DNA from: Xanthobacteraceae bacterium
GTDB taxonomy: Bacteria; Pseudomonadota; Alphaproteobacteria; Rhizobiales; Xanthobacteraceae
Assembly (NCBI GenBank): GCA_031291445.1
Contig: JARLJA010000064.1
Location: 1-38,051 of the forward strand
DNA: 38,051 bases
Reading direction: 5' to 3'
The position numbers and the translations under genes were made by a program. Each line of letters opens with the position of its first letter. Position 1 is the first letter of the stretch. The notes beneath the pieces were generated by a model. That model worked only from the letters and a program-made list of their open reading frames with translations, was not told the DNA's origin and made no database searches. Below are positions 28,089 through 36,283 of the stretch, piece after piece.

Positions 28089-28763
28089 ATGACCGAACAG
28101 ACTCCCGACACCGGCCCGACCCGTCCGACCCCACGCCGGCGGATCCAGATGGTGATCGGCGCCGTCGTGATCGGCGTCGCGATCGGGTTCGCGGGGGTAT
28201 ACGGGATCGGCGCCCTGAAGCGCAATGGAACGGGCGACCCGGGCTGCCGGCCGGCGCTGGACGTGGCGCAGCGGATCGCGCCGCTCGCCCACGGCGAACT
28301 GGCGGCGCTGACCATGGCGACGGCGCCGTTGCGGCTTCCCGACCTCGCCTTCGCGGACGCCGATGGGCAACCGCGCAAGCTCAGCGACTGGCGCGGCAAG
28401 ATCGTGCTGGTCAACCTGTGGGCCACCTGGTGCGTGCCCTGCCGCAAGGAGATGCCGGCGCTCGACGAGCTCGAGGGCAAGCTCGGGAGCGCCAACTTCG
28501 CGGTGGTGGCGATCAACATCGACACCCGCGACCCGGACAAGCCGAGGGCGTTCCTCAAACAGGCCGGCCTTGGTCGGCTTGGCGCCTATAACGATCAGAA
28601 AGCCAAGGTTTTCCAGGATCTTAAAAGCATCGGCCGGGCCCTCGGGATGCCCACCTCGGTGCTGGTGGACGGCGCCGGCTGCGAGATTGCGACCATCGCC
28701 GGCCCCGCCGAATGGGCGAGCGGCGACGCGCTGGCCCTGATCGCCGCCGCCCTCAAGTCCTGA
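28089..28763 (+). CDS. tlpA: Thiol:disulfide interchange protein TlpA
   Basis: 224 residues. One N-terminal membrane helix (about 20-42) anchors a periplasmic thioredoxin fold. The active site is WCVPC (114-118, C115 and C118) and the cis-proline loop is MPTSVL. Two more cysteines (C53 and the one in GAGCEIAT) correspond to the structural disulfide of Bradyrhizobium TlpA. TlpA reduces Cu-binding chaperones such as ScoI and the CuA site of cytochrome oxidase subunit II during aa3 oxidase assembly. The argH-tlpA head-to-head arrangement is also known from Bradyrhizobium. ATG 28089 was chosen because it leaves a normal short cytoplasmic tail. Confidence 0.94.
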   Translation: MTEQTPDTGPTRPTPRRRIQMVIGAVVIGVAIGFAGVYGIGALKRNGTGDPGCRPALDVAQRIAPLAHGELAALTMATAPLRLPDLAFADADGQPRKLSDWRGKIVLVNLWATWCVPCRKEMPALDELEGKLGSANFAVVAINIDTRDPDKPRAFLKQAGLGRLGAYNDQKAKVFQDLKSIGRALGMPTSVLVDGAGCEIATIAGPAEWASGDALALIAAALKS

Positions 28764-28793
28764 CCTGATCTGCCTCCCGATTGCAGCCTGCCC

Positions 28794-28821
28794 TTGACGG
28801 CGGCCGCCATACGCCTATACT
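28794..28821 (+). promoter_or_regulatory. Promoter of the arsR-SRPBCC operon, predicted leaderless
   Basis: TTGACG (28794-28799) and TATACT (28816-28821) with a 16-base spacer. Transcription would begin 6-7 bases after the -10, at about 28828, and the ArsR start codon is 28829. No Shine-Dalgarno sequence is seen in the bases before it. The start codon would thus be at or one base after the RNA 5' end. Confidence 0.65.
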
Positions 28822-28828
28822 TAACCAG

Positions 28829-29272
28829 ATGGTTTACAATTCGCCCGAAACGCTCGACCGTGTCTTTGCCGCGCTTGCCGATCCGACCCGGCGCGCGCTG
28901 CTCGCCGATCTCGACGGCCGGGGCAGCGTGTCGGTGAGCGACCTGGCGCGGCCGCTGCCGATGTCGCTGCCGGCGGTGATGAAGCACCTCGACGTGCTGT
29001 CGGACGCGGGCCTCGTGGAGCGCCGCAAGACCGGCCGCACGGTGATGTGCAGCCTCAATGCCGCGCCGATGCGCGACGCCGCGCACTGGCTGGAGCGCTA
29101 TGCCCGGTTCTGGACCGAGCAGTTCGACCGACTGGCAACCTTCCTGGAGGACGAGACCCCATGCCCGGCCCGATCGCCGTCAGCGCCGCCAGACCCGCCC
29201 TCACCCTCAAACGTCGTTTCAATGCGCCGCCCGCGCGGGTCTTCGAAGCCTGGACCGACCCGAAAAAGCTAG
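28829..29272 (+). CDS. ArsR-family transcriptional regulator
   Basis: 147 residues. The first 100 or so are a winged-helix ArsR domain: MVYNSPETLDRVFAALADP, then the recognition helix SLPAVMKHLDVLSDAGLVE and the wing RRKTGRTV. No metal-binding cysteine cluster is present, so it is not a classical As/Cd sensor; relatives of this SRPBCC-linked type usually repress their own operon. The last 37 or so residues (from about 111) are Pro/Ser/Arg-rich and are encoded in the 112 bp that overlap the SRPBCC gene in another frame. The native regulator could function without this tail. Confidence 0.85.
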   Translation: MVYNSPETLDRVFAALADPTRRALLADLDGRGSVSVSDLARPLPMSLPAVMKHLDVLSDAGLVERRKTGRTVMCSLNAAPMRDAAHWLERYARFWTEQFDRLATFLEDETPCPARSPSAPPDPPSPSNVVSMRRPRGSSKPGPTRKS

Positions 29273-29616
29273 TTTGCTGGTTCGGTCCGGCCGAGACCCG
29301 CTCCGGGACAGTGCGCGCGGAGATGGACGTGCGGGTGGGCGGGCGCTTTCGCGCCAGCTTCACCACCGAAGACGGCGAATACCACGAGGTCAGCGGCGTC
29401 TACCGTGAGGTCGTCACCCACGAGCGGCTCAGCTTCACCTGGGGCTGGTACACCATGCCGGAGCGGGAATCGCTGGTCACGGTGACGCTGCGGCCCGACG
29501 GCGACGGCACCTTGCTGACCCTGCACCACGAACGGTTCTTCGACGAGGCCGCCCGCGACGGCCACAACCGCGGCTGGAGCGGCACGCTCGACAAGCTCGA
29601 ACATTTCTTGGCGTAA
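29161..29616 (+). CDS. SRPBCC (AHSA1/activator of Hsp90-like) domain protein
   Basis: 151 residues. The LKRRFNAPPARVFEAWTDPKKLVCWFGP opening (in two blocks), the GGRFRASF strand and the C-terminal GWSGTLDKLEHFLA helix define an AHSA1-type START-like fold with a hydrophobic cavity. Such proteins often stand next to an ArsR gene and are thought to bind a small ligand; the ligand is not known. ATG 29161 has CTGGAGGA upstream, inside the end of arsR. Confidence 0.87.
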   Translation: MPGPIAVSAARPALTLKRRFNAPPARVFEAWTDPKKLVCWFGPAETRSGTVRAEMDVRVGGRFRASFTTEDGEYHEVSGVYREVVTHERLSFTWGWYTMPERESLVTVTLRPDGDGTLLTLHHERFFDEAARDGHNRGWSGTLDKLEHFLA

Positions 29617-29636
29617 CCCCAAAACGGAGGCCCGAG

Positions 29637-30392
29637 ATGCAGTCCCATACGGTCGTTTCGCAGCAGGAATGGCTCGCGGCGCGCAGGGCGCTGCTGGCTC
29701 GCGAGAAGGAATTGACGCATGCCCGCGACGAGATCAGCCGGCTGCGGCGCGACCTGCCCTGGGTCAGGATCGACAAGCCATATGTCTTCGACACGCCGCA
29801 GGGCAAACAGAGCCTGGCCCAGCTGTTCGGCACCCGCAGCCAGCTCGTGATCAACCACTTCATGCTCGCGCCGGGCTGGAAGGACGGCTGCATCGGCTGC
29901 TCGTTCGCCGCCGACCATGTCGAGGGCATGCTGCCGCATCTCGCCCAGCGCGACGTCGCCTATGTCGCAGTCTCGCGGGCGCCGCTCGCCGAAATCGAGA
30001 CCTACAAGGCGCGGATGGGCTGGCACTTCGCCTGGGTGTCGTCGTTCGGCAGCGATTTCAATTTCGACTTCAATGTCTCGTTCCGGCCCGAGGATCTCGC
30101 GCCGGGCAGGAAGGTGACCTACAATTACGAACTGACCGAGGCCGGCATCGAGGAACTGCCCGGCTACAGTGTGTTCACGAGGGACGACAGCGGCGCGGTG
30201 TTCCACACCTATTCGAGCTTCGGTCGCGGCGCCGAGGCCCTGCTGACCACCTACGCCCTGCTCGACATGACCCCCAAGGGCCGCGAGGAAAACGGTCCGC
30301 ACCACAACCTGATGGACTGGGTCAAGCGGCACGACGAATACGCCACCGCTGCTGCGGCAGCGGCCTGCTGCCACGGCGCCGCCGCCTCGTAG
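29637..30392 (+). CDS. DUF899 thioredoxin-like protein
   Basis: 251 residues of the DUF899 family. Residues 10-40 are a Arg/Glu-rich helix, then a thioredoxin-like domain with the CIGCS pair (WKDGCIGCSFAADHVEG) in the position of the active site. The tail is Ala-rich with CC (ACCHGAAAS). DUF899 proteins are predicted redox or peroxiredoxin-like enzymes without a proven substrate. 20 bases after the SRPBCC stop; start ATG 29637 has GGAGG upstream. Confidence 0.85.
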   Translation: MQSHTVVSQQEWLAARRALLAREKELTHARDEISRLRRDLPWVRIDKPYVFDTPQGKQSLAQLFGTRSQLVINHFMLAPGWKDGCIGCSFAADHVEGMLPHLAQRDVAYVAVSRAPLAEIETYKARMGWHFAWVSSFGSDFNFDFNVSFRPEDLAPGRKVTYNYELTEAGIEELPGYSVFTRDDSGAVFHTYSSFGRGAEALLTTYALLDMTPKGREENGPHHNLMDWVKRHDEYATAAAAAACCHGAAAS

Positions 30393-30436
30393 CGCGACGC
30401 CTAAACCCACGGTCATCCGGTTACGAGAGGCCCGTC

Positions 30437-30898
30437 ATGGAAAAGCTGACCACCTGCCTGTGGTTCGACGGCAACGCCGAAGAGGCGGTCGCCTTCTACA
30501 CCTCGATCTTCAAGGACGCGAAGATCACCCACGTCTCGCGCTACGGCGAGACCGGGCCGGGCCCGAACGGCAAGGTCATGGTGGTGGCCTTCGAGCTGAA
30601 CGGCCAGTCGTTCATGGCGCTCAATGGCGGGCCGCAGTTCAAGTTCACTCCGGCGATCTCGCTGGTGGTCAACTGCGAGACGCAGCAGGCGATCGATCAC
30701 TATTGGGACGGCCTGATCGCCGGCGGGGCAGCCCAGCAATGCGGCTGGCTCACCGACAAATACGGCCTGTCGTGGCAGATCGTGCCTTCGAAGATCGGCG
30801 AATGGATGAAGGACGCAGCGAAGGGCCAGCGCGTCATGGCCGCGGTGATGAAGATGGTCAAGCTCGACATCGCCGAGCTGCAGCGGGCCGCGGCGTAG
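30437..30898 (+). CDS. VOC-family protein (PhnB-like, glyoxalase fold)
   Basis: 153 residues beginning MEKLTTCLWFDGNAEEAVAFYTSIF, the usual opening of the PhnB-like VOC branch once named after 3-demethylubiquinone methyltransferase. The KYGLSWQIVPS motif near the end is also typical. These proteins have a paired beta-alpha-beta-beta-beta fold; the reaction is unknown and the old methyltransferase name should not be trusted. 44 bases after DUF899; probably in the same operon. Start ATG 30437. Confidence 0.85.
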   Translation: MEKLTTCLWFDGNAEEAVAFYTSIFKDAKITHVSRYGETGPGPNGKVMVVAFELNGQSFMALNGGPQFKFTPAISLVVNCETQQAIDHYWDGLIAGGAAQQCGWLTDKYGLSWQIVPSKIGEWMKDAAKGQRVMAAVMKMVKLDIAELQRAAA

Positions 30899-30940
30899 GC
30901 GGCGACGCCGCTCACGCCATCACAATCGACATTTTTTGCT

Positions 30941-31065
30941 GTGATGGCCGGGCTTGTCCCGGCCATCCACGCCTTTCTTGCGGCTAAGCTGTTAAGACGT
31001 GGATGCCCGGCAGACCTTAGTCCTGGCGATCCGTCGAAGACGGATGGCGCTGGCCGGGCATGACG
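30941..31065. repeat. Hairpin-rich intergenic repeat typical of Bradyrhizobium-group genomes
   Basis: Three perfect hairpins lie in a row: ATGGCCGGG/CCCGGCCAT (30944-30952 with 30958-30966, loop CTTGT), ATGCCCGGC/GCCGGGCAT (31003-31011 with 31053-31061) enclosing ATCCGTC/GACGGAT (31029-31035 with 31039-31045, loop GAA). The GGCCGGGCTTGTCCCGGCCATCCACG type is one I recall as repeated many times in Bradyrhizobium and Rhodopseudomonas genomes. Only one copy is in this window. It may also stop or protect the VOC transcript; the T6 run at 30932-30937 precedes it. Confidence 0.7.
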
Positions 31066-31115
31066 AATTTCACCATTGAGACCTGGTTCTATTGCTTCTG
31101 GACGGAGCTAGCCGC

Positions 31116-31310
31116 TCAGGCCGAGATGTCGACCTGGCCGCCGACGCCGGAGGCGACATTGGCCTGGGAAGTCGCGCCGCCGGCGCCGAGCAGGATCTGC
31201 ATCGCCTGCTTCTCGGCGGTGGCGTTGTTCTTCAACAGCTGCGTGGTGATGTTGGTCTGCAGGTTGGCGCTCTGCGCCGTCACCGCGCTGGCGACGAGAC
31301 TCATGTCCAT
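31116..31310 (-). CDS. Small YjfB-like putative motility protein
   Basis: 64 residues beginning MDMSLVASAVTAQSANLQ, with MQILLGAGG near the end; this is the pattern of the short YjfB family, often called putative motility protein. It is Ala/Gln-rich, without a signal or membrane segment. ATG 31310 has GGGGATC upstream; ATG 31304 is two codons in. No flagellar or chemotaxis gene is in the window. It is isolated between the repeat and hbdA. Confidence 0.75.
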   Translation of the reverse strand: MDMSLVASAVTAQSANLQTNITTQLLKNNATAEKQAMQILLGAGGATSQANVASGVGGQVDISA

Positions 31311-31417
31311 GGCGATCCCCTGGCTGTCGTCACGCAGGCCGCGCCACCATTCGCCTGCGTCTTGCTGCGTAGCAGGCGCCGGTTAACAAAGGATGGCGTT
31401 CGTCGGGCAAATGCGGG

Positions 31418-31440
31418 GGATCGGACGCCGCGTCCAATCC
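31418..31440. terminator. Hairpin after hbdA
   Basis: GGATCGGAC (31418-31426) and GTCCAATCC (31432-31440) form a 9-base-pair stem with one G-T pair and a 5-base loop, 6 bases past the hbdA stop codon on the minus strand. Bases following it on that strand have only a short ATTT, so termination strength is uncertain. Confidence 0.4.
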
Positions 31441-31446
31441 GCTCCG

Positions 31447-32328
31447 CTAGCGGGTCGGAATCGGCTTCTCGCCACGGTAATCGTAGAAGCCGCGCTGCGA
31501 CTTGCGGCCGAGCCAGCCGGCATCGACGTATTTCACCAGCAGCGGACACGGCCGGTACTTGGAATCGGCAAGCCCCTCGTGCAGCACCTGCATGATGTCG
31601 AGACAGGTATCCAGGCCGATGAAATCGGCGAGCTCCAGCGGCCCCATCGGATGGTGCGCGCCCAGCTTCATGGCCGCGTCGATCGCCTCGACGTTGCCGA
31701 CGCCCTCGTAGAGCGTGTAGATCGCCTCGTTGATCATCGGCAGCAGGATGCGGTTGACGATGAAGGCGGGGAAATCCTCGGACACCGCGACCTGCTTGCC
31801 CAGCCGGGCGATGAAGTCCTTCGAGGCCTCGAACGTCGCGTCGTCGGTGGCGATGCCGCGGATCAGCTCGACCAGTTCCATCAGCGGAACCGGATTCATG
31901 AAATGGATGCCGATGAAGCGCTCGGGACGGTCGGTCGACGCCGCCAGCCGGGTGATCGAGATCGAGGAGGTGTTGGAGGCGATGATGGCCTCGGGCTTCA
32001 GGACCTTGCACAGATCCTGAAAGATCTTGCGCTTGATCTCTTCCTTCTCGACCGCGGTTTCGATCACGAGATCGCAGTCGGCGAGGTCGTCGAACGATTC
32101 CGACGAGGCAATGTGGTCGAGCGCGGCCTTGCGCGTCTCCTCGGTAATGATCTTCTTGGCGACCTGGCGCGACAGGTTGCCGTTGATGGTCGCCAGCGCC
32201 GACTTGATGCGATCGGCCGACACGTCGTTCAGGACCACGTTGAAGCCGGCCAGCGCGGCGACATGCGCGATGCCGTTGCCCATCTGGCCCGACCCAATCA
32301 CACCGACCTTCTTGATCGTTACCGCCAT
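31447..32328 (-). CDS. 3-hydroxybutyryl-CoA dehydrogenase
   Basis: 293 residues. VGVIGSGQMGNGIAHVAALAGFNV (in two blocks, residues 8-31) is the NAD-binding Rossmann motif; SNTSSISIT and GIHFMNPVPLMELVE contain the catalytic serine and histidine, and the helical C-terminal domain follows (LGAHHPMGPLELADFIGLD). It oxidises (S)-3-hydroxybutyryl-CoA to acetoacetyl-CoA. ATG 32328 matches the family start MAVTIKKVG. On the same strand as etfBA, after a 141-base gap with a strong GC hairpin. The name hbdA or hbd would be usual. Confidence 0.93.
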   Translation of the reverse strand: MAVTIKKVGVIGSGQMGNGIAHVAALAGFNVVLNDVSADRIKSALATINGNLSRQVAKKIITEETRKAALDHIASSESFDDLADCDLVIETAVEKEEIKRKIFQDLCKVLKPEAIIASNTSSISITRLAASTDRPERFIGIHFMNPVPLMELVELIRGIATDDATFEASKDFIARLGKQVAVSEDFPAFIVNRILLPMINEAIYTLYEGVGNVEAIDAAMKLGAHHPMGPLELADFIGLDTCLDIMQVLHEGLADSKYRPCPLLVKYVDAGWLGRKSQRGFYDYRGEKPIPTR

Positions 32329-32428
32329 CTCGCCTTTTTGCCTTTCCACCCCAGCCCTTCCATCGCAGGACCGGCCGCCGCGAACCGCGGCGGGCAATCA
32401 TCCTACATGGAAACCCGATCCGAGACTA

Positions 32429-32463
32429 CGCGGGTGCGGGCCGGAGGCCCGGCCGCACCCGCG
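32429..32463. terminator. GC-rich hairpin between etfA and hbdA
   Basis: CGCGGGTGCGGGCCGG (32429-32444) and CCGGCCGCACCCGCG (32449-32463) pair over 15 base pairs with one bulged G and a four-base loop. It starts 7 bases after the etfA stop codon on the minus strand. There is no T run, so it may be a Rho-dependent end, a processing site or a stabilising 3' hairpin for etfBA. Confidence 0.5.
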
Positions 32464-32469
32464 CGGGCC

Positions 32470-33414
32470 TCAGCGACCCAGCTTGCCGAGCTCCGCGATC
32501 AATTCCGGCACCGCCTGGTACAGGTCGGCGACCAGACCGTAGTCCGCCACCTGGAAGATCGGGGCTTCCTCGTCCTTGTTGATCGCCACGATCACCTTGG
32601 AGTCCTTCATGCCGGCGAGGTGCTGGATCGCGCCGGAAATCCCGACCGCGACGTACAGCTCCGGCGCCACCACCTTGCCGGTCTGGCCGACCTGCCAGTC
32701 GTTCGGCGCATAGCCGGCGTCGACCGCGGCGCGCGACGCGCCGACGCCGGCGCCGAGCTTGTCCGCCAGCGGCTCGATGTACTTGGCGAAGTTCTCGCGG
32801 CTCTGCATCGCCCGTCCGCCGGACACGATGATCTTCGCCGAGGTCAATTCGGGGCGGTCGCTCTTGGCGACTTCCTCGCCGACGAAACTCGACAGGGCGG
32901 GATCGGCCGCCGCCGGGGCCGCCTCGACCGCGGCGCTGCCGCCCTCGCCGGTCGCGGCGAAGGTGGAGGTGCGGACCGTGAGCACCTTCTTGGCGTCCTC
33001 GCTCTTGACGGTCTGGATCGCGTTGCCGGCATAGATCGGCCGCTCGAAGGTATCGGGCGCGATCACCTTGGTGATCTCCGAAACCTGCATGACGTCGAGC
33101 AGGGCCGCGACCCGCGGCATCACGTTCTTGGAACGCGAGGTCGCCGGCGCCACGAAGGCGTCGTAGGAACCGCCCAGCGCGACGATCAGCGCGGCCAGCG
33201 GCTCGGCGAGGTCGTGGGCATAGGCGGCGTTGTCGGCGAGCAGCACCTTCTTGACGCCGTTGAGCCTGGCGGCGGCGTCCGCCGCGCCCTTGGCGTTTTC
33301 GCCGGCCACCAGCACGTGCACCTCGGCGCCCAGCGCCAGTGCGGCCGTCAGGGCCTTGTTGGTCGCGTCCTTGAGCGACGCGTTGTCGTGTTCGGCAATC
33401 AGCAGAGTTGTCAT
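32470..33414 (-). CDS. etfA: Electron transfer flavoprotein, alpha subunit
   Basis: 314 residues. N-terminal domain begins [22 protein letters not shown]; the C-terminal FAD-binding domain contains [38 protein letters not shown] and the [22 protein letters not shown] block. With EtfB it carries electrons from acyl-CoA dehydrogenases to ETF-ubiquinone oxidoreductase. The ATG overlaps the etfB stop by one base (TGATG), so translation is coupled. Confidence 0.97.
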   Translation of the reverse strand: MTTLLIAEHDNASLKDATNKALTAALALGAEVHVLVAGENAKGAADAAARLNGVKKVLLADNAAYAHDLAEPLAALIVALGGSYDAFVAPATSRSKNVMPRVAALLDVMQVSEITKVIAPDTFERPIYAGNAIQTVKSEDAKKVLTVRTSTFAATGEGGSAAVEAAPAAADPALSSFVGEEVAKSDRPELTSAKIIVSGGRAMQSRENFAKYIEPLADKLGAGVGASRAAVDAGYAPNDWQVGQTGKVVAPELYVAVGISGAIQHLAGMKDSKVIVAINKDEEAPIFQVADYGLVADLYQAVPELIAELGKLGR

Positions 33415-34163
33415 CACAGGACCCCGGCTTCGTTCTTCAGCTTCGACACTAGGTCGGCCACGGAGGCGACCTTGACGCCGGCCTTGCGGCCGGCCGGCTC
33501 CGACGTCTTGACGACCTCGAGCCGCGGGGTGAGATCGACGCCGTAGGCATCGGCGGTCTTCTCGTCGATCGGCTTCTTCTTCGCCTTCATGATGTTCGGC
33601 AGGCTGGCGTAGCGCGGCTCGTTGAGGCGAAGGTCGGTGGTGACGATCGCCGGCCCCTTGATCTTGACGGTCTGCAATCCGCCGTCGACTTCACGCGTGA
33701 CCTTGAAGTCCGAGCCGTCGACCTCGAGCTTGGACGCGAAGGTGGCCTGCGACCATCCGAGCAGCGCCGCCAGCATCTGGCCGGTCTGGTTGGAATCGTC
33801 GTCGATCGCCTGCTTGCCGAGAATGATCAGTCCGGGCTTTTCATCGGCCGCGATGGCCTTGAGGATCTTGGCCACCGCCAGCGGCTCGACGGTGCCCTCG
33901 GCCTTGACCAGGATGCCGCGGTCGGCGCCCATGGCAAGCCCGGTGCGGATGGTCTCCGACGCCTGCGCCGGGCCGATCGACACCACCACCACCTCGGTCG
34001 CCTTGCCGGCCTCCTTGAGGCGCAGGGCTTCCTCGACGGCGATCTCGTCGAACGGATTCATCGACATCTTGACGTTGGCGAGCTCCACGCCCGATCCGTC
34101 GCTCTTGACGCGGATCTTGACGTTGTAATCAACGACCCGCTTTACCGGCACCAAAACCTTCAT
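33414..34163 (-). CDS. etfB: Electron transfer flavoprotein, beta subunit
   Basis: 249 residues starting [19 protein letters not shown] at ATG 34163, the usual start; a longer in-frame ORF to 34187 is not needed. The [16 protein letters not shown] block and the [23 protein letters not shown]-loop region are intact. Partner of EtfA. The 268-base gap upstream contains no gene; a weak -10-like TAGACT on the minus strand was seen but not called. Confidence 0.97.
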   Translation of the reverse strand: MKVLVPVKRVVDYNVKIRVKSDGSGVELANVKMSMNPFDEIAVEEALRLKEAGKATEVVVVSIGPAQASETIRTGLAMGADRGILVKAEGTVEPLAVAKILKAIAADEKPGLIILGKQAIDDDSNQTGQMLAALLGWSQATFASKLEVDGSDFKVTREVDGGLQTVKIKGPAIVTTDLRLNEPRYASLPNIMKAKKKPIDEKTADAYGVDLTPRLEVVKTSEPAGRKAGVKVASVADLVSKLKNEAGVL

Positions 34164-34431
34164 CGGTCCCCTTTCAAAGTCAGCCACTGCCGCCGATGTC
34201 CGTCCTGCGTCGCGCGTTGCGCCAAATGATCCATCGGCGCCAAGTCTAGCTCAGGAACGTCCAATCAAAAGCGGCACTCCAGTCATGGGCTTGCTGGCGC
34301 ACTCTCCCTTCCGAAGGTCGTGCCGGAGCACCGCCATGGATCACGAGCTGCGGACGCGGAGCGCCAGTGCGCGCGGAACCTACTGGTCCCGCCATGCCGG
34401 GTCAACGCGCTAAAGCCCGGAACTGGCTCAA

Positions 34432-35004
34432 TTAACGGTTCTGGCCGGGGATCCAGAGCACGTCCCGGGCGCCGTTCCCGTTGGCCGCCCGGCTCGCGAC
34501 GAACAGGAAGTCCGAAAGCCGGTTCAAATACTTGACCGCCTCGCCCCCGACCACCTCGTCGGGTCGGGCGGCCAGCGCGACCAGCAGCCGTTCCGCTCTG
34601 CGGCACACGGTGCGCGCGACGTGCAGGTATGCGGCAGCCGCCGATCCGCCCGGCAGGACGAACGACGTCAACGGCGCCAGATCGGCGTTGAGGGCGTCGA
34701 TCTCGCGCTCGACGCGATCGACCTGCGAGGCCACGATCCGCAGCCGGTCGGCCTTGTCGTCGCGCGCCGGAACCGCGAGGTCAGCGCCGAGGTCGAACAG
34801 GTCGTTCTGGATCCGGCCCAGCATGGCATCGAGCCCGGGCGCATCCGCCAGATGCAGCCGGGCCACGCCGATCACGGCGTTGGTCTCGTCGACGGTGCCG
34901 TAGGCTTCGATCCGCAGATCGTATTTCGGCCGGCGCTCGCCGTCGCCGAGCGCCGTGGTGCCGTCGTCGCCGGTGCGGGTATAGATCCTGTTCAGCACGA
35001 CCAT
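34432..35004 (-). CDS. Cob(I)alamin adenosyltransferase, PduO type
   Basis: 190 residues, start MVVLNRIYTRTGDDGTTALGDG at ATG 35004. The TRTGDDGTT stretch binds ATP, and the C-terminal helical part with CRRAERLLVAL and VKYLNRLSDFLFVASR is typical of trimeric PduO-type enzymes. It makes adenosylcobalamin from cob(I)alamin and ATP, probably for methylmalonyl-CoA mutase. The longer ORF to 35127 is antisense-like to the HIG1 region. No cobalamin riboswitch is visible upstream. Confidence 0.93.
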   Translation of the reverse strand: MVVLNRIYTRTGDDGTTALGDGERRPKYDLRIEAYGTVDETNAVIGVARLHLADAPGLDAMLGRIQNDLFDLGADLAVPARDDKADRLRIVASQVDRVEREIDALNADLAPLTSFVLPGGSAAAAYLHVARTVCRRAERLLVALAARPDEVVGGEAVKYLNRLSDFLFVASRAANGNGARDVLWIPGQNR

Positions 35005-35059
35005 CTTGCGATGCCTCGGTGGTGTCGGGTGTTCGAACGAATCGGGTCTGCGAAAACCT

Positions 35060-35257
35060 TCACTGGCGCCCCATCGCCCACACCGCGACCATCGCCAGCA
35101 CGATGGCGACGAACTGCAGCAGCACACGCATGCGCATCAGCCGCTGCGACACGTTGGGCGATCCGCCGCGCATCATGTTGAGCAGGCCGAGCAGCAGCAC
35201 GATGGCGACCGCGGCGAGCGCGACGGGAAGCAGGATGTTGGTCAGCAAGGTCGTCAT
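35060..35257 (-). CDS. HIG1-like twin transmembrane protein
   Basis: 65 residues with two membrane helices (about 6-26 and 44-61) joined by a short polar loop MMRGGSPNVSQRLMRMR. The GGSPNVSQRLMRMRVL pattern is the HIG_1_N family, related to mitochondrial respiratory-supercomplex factors; small copies next to PduO-type adenosyltransferase genes are frequent in alphaproteobacteria. 55 bases upstream of the adenosyltransferase start, so probably the first gene of that transcript. Confidence 0.8.
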   Translation of the reverse strand: MTTLLTNILLPVALAAVAIVLLLGLLNMMRGGSPNVSQRLMRMRVLLQFVAIVLAMVAVWAMGRQ

Positions 35258-35398
35258 CGCCGGTTCTTATCACCGCCCGGCGCCGCGCGCCATCGGGCAA
35301 ATCCTTGGACCGAACAGTCCGCGCGCCGGGTTCCGGCGCCTTGCCTTCGCCGGCACAATCGATCATGTCTTTAGATGTTTGGAGACGCGGGGTGCCAT

Positions 35399-36283
35399 GT
35401 GAAGCCGCTACGCTATCTCTTCCATGTCGGGCTGGACGCCTTCTACACCTTCCTGGCCGACGATGGCTGGGCGATCGCGAGCCACATCGCGCTGTCGGCG
35501 CTGATGGCGCTGTTTCCGTTCCTGATCGTGGTCACCTCGATCGCCGGCTTCCTCGGCTCCAAGGAGCTCGCCGACCAGGCGGCGGCGCTGATGCTGCAGA
35601 CCTGGCCGCCCCAGGTCGCCAATGCGCTGTCCGGCGAGATCCACGACGTCCTCACCACCACCCGCGGCGACGCCCTCACGGTCGGACTGGTGCTCGCGCT
35701 CTATTTCGCCTCCAACGGCGTAGAGAGCCTGCGGGTCGGCCTCAACCGCGCCTACGGCGTCGTCGAGAAGCGGCGCTGGTACTGGCTGCGTCTCGAATCG
35801 ATCGGCTACACCCTGGTGGCCGCGATGGTATCGCTGGCGTTGTCGTTCCTGATCGTGCTCGCGCCGCTGATCATCGCCGCGCTGCGCCGGCACTTTCCGC
35901 TGGCGATGGAGAGCAACGAGAACCTGCTCACGGTCGGACGCTACGGTCTCGCCATCGGCGCGCTCGTCGTCGCCCTCCTGATCCTGCATGTCTGGCTGCC
36001 GGCGGGACGGCGCAGCCTGGTCGAGATCCTGCCCGGGATCGCCTTCACGCTGGTAGCCTCGATCGTGTCGGGCATGGTGTTCGGCCAGTACCTGGCGCGC
36101 TTCGCCAACAACTACGTCACCACCTATGCGGGGCTCGCCTCGGTGATCATCGCGCTGGTGTTCCTCTATTTCGTCGCGGCGATCTTCATCTATGGCGGCG
36201 AGCTCAACGCTGCGATCTTCAAGTCGCGCCATCCCCACGCCGCGCCGCCGCAAGCAGCGCCGTCGCCAGCGCCCGCGGGCTGA
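35399..36283 (+). CDS. YihY/BrkB family membrane protein
   Basis: 294 residues from GTG 35399; ATG 35375 is in frame but adds only eight unlikely residues (GGAG lies at 35381-35384, CGGGG at 35388-35391). Six hydrophobic segments and the early DAFYTFLADDGWAIASHIALSAL block (in two parts) define the YihY/BrkB family, once mistaken for ribonuclease BN. Function in the inner membrane is unknown. The 3' end overlaps the convergent histidine kinase gene by 65 bp, and the last 20 residues are Pro/Ala-rich. Confidence 0.88.
   Translation: MKPLRYLFHVGLDAFYTFLADDGWAIASHIALSALMALFPFLIVVTSIAGFLGSKELADQAAALMLQTWPPQVANALSGEIHDVLTTTRGDALTVGLVLALYFASNGVESLRVGLNRAYGVVEKRRWYWLRLESIGYTLVAAMVSLALSFLIVLAPLIIAALRRHFPLAMESNENLLTVGRYGLAIGALVVALLILHVWLPAGRRSLVEILPGIAFTLVASIVSGMVFGQYLARFANNYVTTYAGLASVIIALVFLYFVAAIFIYGGELNAAIFKSRHPHAAPPQAAPSPAPAG

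Noticed and set aside
35005-35374. Cobalamin riboswitch ahead of the adenosyltransferase
   Set aside because: The space before the gene is short and largely filled by the HIG1-like gene; no B12-box is visible.
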